DNA from: Triatoma infestans
Taxonomy: Eukaryota; Arthropoda; Insecta; Hemiptera; Reduviidae
NCBI GenBank assembly: GCA_011037195.1
Contig: JAAEAF010003791.1
Span: 1-64,000 of the forward strand
DNA: 64,000 nucleotides
Direction: 5' to 3'
In this document: piece after piece, positions 59,311-64,000 of the stretch
Layout: each line of letters starts with the position of its first letter
Numbering within the stretch: the stretch's first letter is position 1
Translations under genes and position numbers: made by a program
Notes under the pieces: generated by a model
The model's database searches: none
Seen by the model: the letters and a program-made list of their open reading frames with translations, nothing else
Told to the model about the DNA's origin: nothing

Positions 59311-60579
59311 TTTCGAAATTATTGTAATACTGGATTTTCATCTGTTCATATAGGAAAATTCCACCCAATTCAAATTTAATGTAGTAAATTTACGATAAAA
59401 CACTGCATAAAATCTATTTGTTGCCTTATGTGAATTTCTTTTCATTTAGAATTGAATGTCTCGTTCAATAATCATTTTTCATTGGTAAAGAATTCGTAAA
59501 AAAAAAAAAAAAAAAAAGTGGTCCAATTTTATCTCAAGAAAGTTGGTTTTGAAATCACTTATTTCTGCTGCTTAAAAAACAAAAAAAAACAGTAATTGAT
59601 CACATATTTGGGAATCCTTGAAACAATTATAAGTAGGCTATCTCATTTGGAACTTTTTTGTCGTTACATGGCAAAACTTTCCGAACACAAGTGGCTACTG
59701 CATGTTTAAATTGTCACCCTGTGAATATATTCTGAATGAGGCATCATCATTCATTTTTTTAACGTTTCAATGAGTGGAAGAGAGCTAGCAATGGCCCATT
59801 TGGAGAGAGAGAGAGAGATTCCTAGTATATTCATATAATAATTAAAATTACTAACTGTGCATGACAAATCCAGCTAGACAAGAGAAAGTGTAGATAAAGT
59901 TGCCTGAACATCCTGTAGTTAATAAAAAGCCTATCTCATTTTCACTCTGATAAGCACTGGGTGGTTGTTTGGGGGGGAGCACAGTAAATTTTTTTTTTTT
60001 TTTAAAGCCAACAAAACTTTGGGCATAAAACTTTTTTTTTTTTTACTCTGACAGTCATCAGAGCAACAGATTCATCTTCTACTCACTTCTTCTTCTTCTC
60101 CCTTCCTTGGGAGGTGGCGGTGGCTTCTATTGCTTTATATATAGTCCAATAACTTCAGCATGCTAGTGGTTGTAAATTTAATCATATTTACATCTCCCTA
60201 ACATATAAGCTCCCTTTTTTTTTACTTTTTTTTTTTATTTATAAAAACCCGCATATACATCGCTCAATTCTGAATGTAAACTTTATATACATTGCTGAAC
60301 TAGATTTTTACTTTATTCAGTTCATCCCTTATTGAGTTTCTTGAATATGGTGAAAAGTGTTGGATAGATAACTGTCATATAAACCAAGTCAATTTCAATT
60401 ATTTTAAGATCACCTACAGTTTGGTTTTGACAGGTCATTAATAATTCAGAAATGTTGTTAAATTTGTTATTGAATTAAATTAAGGAGCTAAGAAATCAAA
60501 TTAACAGTAATGTAAATAAAATAATCATATTTGTGTCCTTAATCTCTTTTTTATCATAAAACAAAAATAAATACAGAAT
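59311..60579. other. No gene recognised
   Basis: AT-rich with long A and T runs (59499-59517, 59991-60003, 60030-60042) and a GA microsatellite near 59803-59818. Confidence 0.4.
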
Positions 60580-61228
60580 TCTGGTATGAAACACTCACAC
60601 GAGATTCTCTTACTGCAGTTTACACAGATTTATGTAAGTGAAAGTTCTTCAAATTTATAATTTTTAACTAAATGTTTACTCAGTCTTCAATTTTATATCG
60701 ATTGGAGAATTTAAATTTAATTAAATGACTTGTTTGAGAAAACCATACACCCCCAAAACTTCATTAAATGGACTATATCGGGATTAAAATTCCCAATAAA
60801 AGTGATAGGCATCTAAAGTCATTCATAGTTTTCTATAACAAAAATTTAATGAAACCCGTCCGTGATTTTATGGATTAAAATCTTAGGATATTGCAATAAA
60901 TTCACTAAAAAACGTAAACTTGGGGTCAATCAATTTTTTCAAACTCAGAATTTTTGATAAATATTCTACTTCTAATTCTAATTAATATTATTTAGATGAT
61001 AGAATTTTATAATAAATTAAAATAGCACTTTAAAGATGAAAAATTAAATCCCTCTAGCGTCTTCCAAAAACCACCTTAAATGAATTTTTTCAAATAAAAA
61101 TTATAGCTTTATATATAATATATGTACAAAGATATACTTAAATTTAATGAAAATTGTTGAAGCCGTTTTTGAGAAAATCTTAGAGATCTGAAAAAAAGTT
61201 TTTTAATCCAACGCCAACTGTTGGCAAT

Positions 61229-61460
61229 TTAGCCATCCACACTGTCGCGGGCAACCCGATATAAGAGTAAGAGAGCCCTAGCGTAATAGGGGTCTTGTCC
61301 GGCAGCATCCTCACGCTGCTGGTATAGAGCTTGGCACACAGCAAGGTTCTCAACGTTCAGTATGCCATTGTTGCAAAGCGGGCATCCAGCTTTTCGCACC
61401 CCTCCAATCCTATGCAAGTGCTCGTGTAGGTAGTCATGGCGAGTCGTCATTCTGATAAAA
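61229..61460 (-). pseudogene. LINE C-terminal zinc-finger fragment
   Basis: Minus strand MTTRHDYLHEHLHRIGGVRK then CPLCNNGILNVENLAVC. This resembles the C-terminal CxxC...H...C knuckle that follows RNase H in I/R1/Jockey-type LINEs (RT-H-D-Y-L..HL.RIG...CPLC...E.L..C); the histidine is asparagine. It is GC-richer than the flanks and sits inside a family A copy. Confidence 0.65.
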
Positions 61461-61530
61461 AGTAGAAACACAATTTTGGTCAACCTTCAGTTTCAAAATA
61501 TTTACAACATATTTAAATCTATTTAATATT

Positions 61531-62266
61531 AGTTTTCTAAGTATTTATAGGCTGCTTTTGGATTTATATGAAAGTTGTAAAGTTAATAAACCTTTAGTGC
61601 CAGCCTGATACGAAATTATATTTTAACATAATTTACACTATTTTTTTTATTTTATATAAACGACCCAAAGTTTCAACAATACACGTGTTGTCATCAGGGG
61701 TTTTTACAAATTGAAATCTGAAATACAAAAAAGATTTAATAATAATATGATAAGCATTTATACACAATATTATTTTGATTGTCCACACATTTTACCAACC
61801 TTAGTTATAATGTGATTTTAATCATTATTGGAAATCCAGTATCATGAGTGTCCATTTTGTTTTTGAAAGCGTCAGTTGTTAAAAAAAATTTTTTAAACAT
61901 TATTAAAGTGTAACGTAGTTACTTGTCAATATTATATATTTATATAACTCCTGATATCTGGTTTTTACTGTTTTTTGTATGTTATTTGTTAAGATGATAC
62001 TGGATTTCCAATAATGATTAAAATCACCTTATAACTAAGGTTGGTAAAATATGTGGACAATAAAAATAATATTGTGTATAAATGCTTATCATATTATTAT
62101 TAAATCTTTTTTGTATTTCAGATTTCAATTTGTAAAAACCCCTGATGACAACACGTGTAGTGTTGAAACGTTGGGTCGTTTATATAAAATAAAAAAATAA
62201 TGTAAATTATATTAAAATATAATTTCGTATCAGGCTGGCACTAAAGGTTCATTAACTTTACAACTT
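61531..62266. mobile_element. PLE-like foldback element with 13-bp target duplication
   Basis: Flanked by TCTATTTAATATT at 61518-61530 and 62267-62279. About 40 bp of one-sided extension (61531-61571) come first. Arms of about 275 bp follow (61572-61845 and 61994-62266), near-perfect inverted copies around a 148-base unique centre. Each arm holds a hammerhead-like motif. Layout matches the smaller foldbacks at 9448 and 25680 although the sequence differs. Confidence 0.85.
62142..62177 (+). ncRNA. Hammerhead-ribozyme-like motif in right arm of foldback
   Basis: CTGATGA (62142-62148), one unpaired C, helix II AACAC-GTGTA-GTGTT (perfect five-base stem), GAAA (62165-62168), a short helix III and GTC (62175-62177). 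Helix I is weak (AAAC/GTTT with two bases bulged). The mirror copy is at 61661-61697 on the minus strand, where helix II has a mismatch. Confidence 0.45.
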
Positions 62267-62579
62267 TCTATTTAATATTTTTTGGATGATATAATAGATT
62301 AAAATAGCATTTTTAGAGGGTAAACATAATCCTATTCCCGCCCTAAAAGCTTCCTTAAATAAATTTTCTCACAAAAATGTTACAAATAAAAGTTGTCGGT
62401 ATTTTTTCATTATGTGCAATTAATTGAAAGTTTAAAGAAAATCGTTGGAGAGCCGTTTTCAAGAAAGTAGCAAATAACTGAGAAAATCCTTCAGTAAAGT
62501 GGTACTCCCAATTGAGGAATTTTGATAGGTATGTTCCTGTCGGATCCCATGATGATACCTACATGGAATGTCAAGCTTT

Positions 62580-62582
<3 letters not shown>

Positions 62583-62626
<44 letters not shown>
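62583..62626 (+). repeat. GT microsatellite
   Basis: About 21 uninterrupted GT units within the interrupted family A copy. Confidence 0.95.
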
Positions 62627-62629
<3 letters not shown>

Positions 62630-62634
62630 TATAT

Positions 62635-62808
62635 TCACAGGATTTGGAAAAGGTACGCGATCGCCTCATCTGCTGTTTCTTGTTGACCATCAATCGTATA
62701 AGTTGTCATTTTCTTAATTTTTGATAAGCGTTCTTTCAAAACTAATAAATTATCACCTATTGGGAGATTATGTTGTTTTAATATGTTGATGATATCGGCT
62801 CTTTTCAT
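62635..62808 (-). CDS. Unrecognised small ORF with SAP-like segment
   Basis: A 57-residue minus-strand frame from ATG 62808 (MKRADIINILKQHNLPIGDN, then LLVLKERLSKIKK, then a tail ending AYLFQIL). The pattern D-I-x-x-x-L-K-x-x-x-L-P-x-G-x-x-x-x-L-x-x-R-L resembles a SAP DNA-binding motif. Codon use looks less random than surrounding AT-rich sequence, and the frame stays open upstream of the ATG. About 120 bases further upstream on the minus strand lies a GTAAGT donor after an arginine/lysine-coding stretch (near 62935). It could be a piece of an unknown transposon protein. The SAP assignment is tentative. Confidence 0.35.
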   Translation of the reverse strand: MKRADIINILKQHNLPIGDNLLVLKERLSKIKKMTTYTIDGQQETADEAIAYLFQIL

Positions 62809-62999
62809 AAACGAAAAAGATCGATAAGGTACAAAAAAAAGAAAATTTAAGATTAAGTTAAAATAGAAATGAATGTGAAATAAAATATTAAAAAAATTGC
62901 GAAAATGTAATATTGAAAAAAAATGACTTACCTTTTTTTTTTTCTTCGAAAGCTGAAGCGGGATTCGTCTACACTGCTACCAATATAATGGAGTTGTTG

Positions 63000-63274
63000 A
63001 CGAGAGAAATTAGGTTTGATTAAATGAACGAGATATGAAGACACTAATATAATGTAGCTAAGTTTAACTACTGCACTGGACTGTATAATGAAAATGATAG
63101 AATGAATGGTGAGAGTAAAGATATGACACGATGCTATGTACAGTTCTATGGTTGTATCTGATAGATTCCCACTGGCTTATATACACAGGTTCTCCCACTC
63201 TAGCCTGCCTAAGTCAGAGAGTAGTCTCTGTTAACCAGAAAGAGCCTCTCTTCTCTCTGCTGTGGTTGCTATTA
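63000..63274 (+). repeat. LTR-like repeat, family E fragment
   Basis: ACTGCACTGGACTGTATAAT, CTTATATACACAGG and TTCTCCCACTCTAGCC plus AGAGAGTAGTC are shared in order with 28870-29040. Confidence 0.45.
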
Positions 63275-63365
63275 CATACACACAGACCATTTTTTCTAAA
63301 AATCCACTTCATTGGACTCAGGGAAAATGATTATTTCTGGTGAAAACTCGATATCGGAAATCCAT

Positions 63366-64000
63366 TATAACAAATTCTGTTCAATTAATTTTCATAGCCT
63401 CGGTATGATTCTGATGTAAATGTGGACAAAAACCTTATATCATGTATTTTTTTCAAGCAGGCTTGTTACGCCCAACTATCGTTAGGTATCGTGGGAGAAG
63501 TCGGATAGTAAGCACACTTGATTCATATTACGTATACATTAATATGGTGAAATAAGATGCAAGGCTAAATTCAAAAATCGAACCGAGAACCACGCAATAC
63601 GCCCTAGCTTGAGTATCCTCACCACTGGGGCCATTCAGACGTATAATATTCATTTGAATTATGTGTTGCAATATTAACATGCAATAACAAATATGATATA
63701 TCGTAAAAACGAATTTTTCTGCAGAAAAGTTTTTCAAACAAAAGTTATAAAAAATTGGTAGTTTAAAAGCAATTTATTGTTGAGCTATTTAAAAAAAAAA
63801 AAAAACTAATAAATAAACAAAAATTATAAATTTAGTTTTAAAACAAGATCTTTCATTTAATTATTGACAAGTATGAAGGGGGGGTGGCTAAAAGTTTTGA
63901 ATGAAAACTTAATGAATACTGTTTTGTAATTTCATTTTGAATGAAACTGGTATTTTGCCGTCTACAGACGAATGGACCAACTGATTACATTATTAGTGAA
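63366..64000. other. No gene recognised
   Basis: AT-rich; a short G run (63878-63884). No supported feature. Confidence 0.4.

Larger units (their letters stand above)
60580..63365 (+). repeat. Family A copy split by nested insertions
   Basis: Family A sequence appears in order at 60580-61204 (left end TGAAACACTCACACGAGATTC, monomer), 61456-61530 (ACAACATATTTAAATCTATT), 62267-62580 (monomer and start of right end) and 63275-63365 (right end with CTGGTGAAAACTCGATATCG). It is interrupted by a LINE fragment, a PLE-like foldback and a 690-bp segment that begins with a GT microsatellite. Confidence 0.7.

Overview
This is an AT-rich, intron-like stretch of an animal nuclear genome, most likely an arthropod and probably an insect. 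The grounds are: GT-AG split coding exons, two mariner-family transposons, 5'-truncated non-LTR retrotransposons, Penelope-like elements (PLEs), tRNA-derived SINEs, LTR-like solo repeats and many microsatellites. I cannot place it to order; a hemipteran is only a guess. No bacterial-style operon, rRNA, functional tRNA or CRISPR array is visible.

The only host coding sequence I recognise is two phase-0 exons of a furin-type proprotein convertase on the + strand (6781-6879 and 20783-20911). Spliced, they read continuously through the second half of the inhibitory prodomain, a polybasic self-cleavage site (RRRKKR) and the first residues of the subtilisin-like catalytic domain. The intron between them is 13.9 kb. 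No further exon was found, so the remaining ~43 kb downstream appears to be the next intron, and the start of the gene lies upstream of the window or in an exon I missed.

Almost everything else is transposon-derived. By region: 1-6 kb holds LINE and transposase remnants. 7-21 kb is the large furin intron, with a complete copy of a repeat I call family A, an inverted PLE terminal repeat, two LINE tails at one target site, a SINE, and a decayed PLE (GIY-YIG region) with a solo PLE terminal repeat and a solo LTR nearby. 21-29 kb holds an internally deleted mariner, a PLE foldback inside an LTR-like block and a second SINE type. 29-37 kb holds three different LINE remnants. 37.6-38.9 kb is a nearly complete mariner. 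40-47 kb holds family A copies and LTR-like repeats. 49.8-52.4 kb holds two SINE copies and a 24-bp minisatellite. 55-64 kb holds LINE and transposase scraps, then a nested composite in which a family A copy is split by a LINE fragment and a PLE-like foldback.

The most notable pattern is a set of small PLE-derived insertions carrying hammerhead-ribozyme-like motifs (CTGANGA ... GAAA ... GTC), three with clear 12-14 bp target-site duplications. They occur as a solo 140-bp repeat and as head-to-head inverted pairs with a 35-40 bp one-sided extension, which is a known Penelope insertion hallmark.
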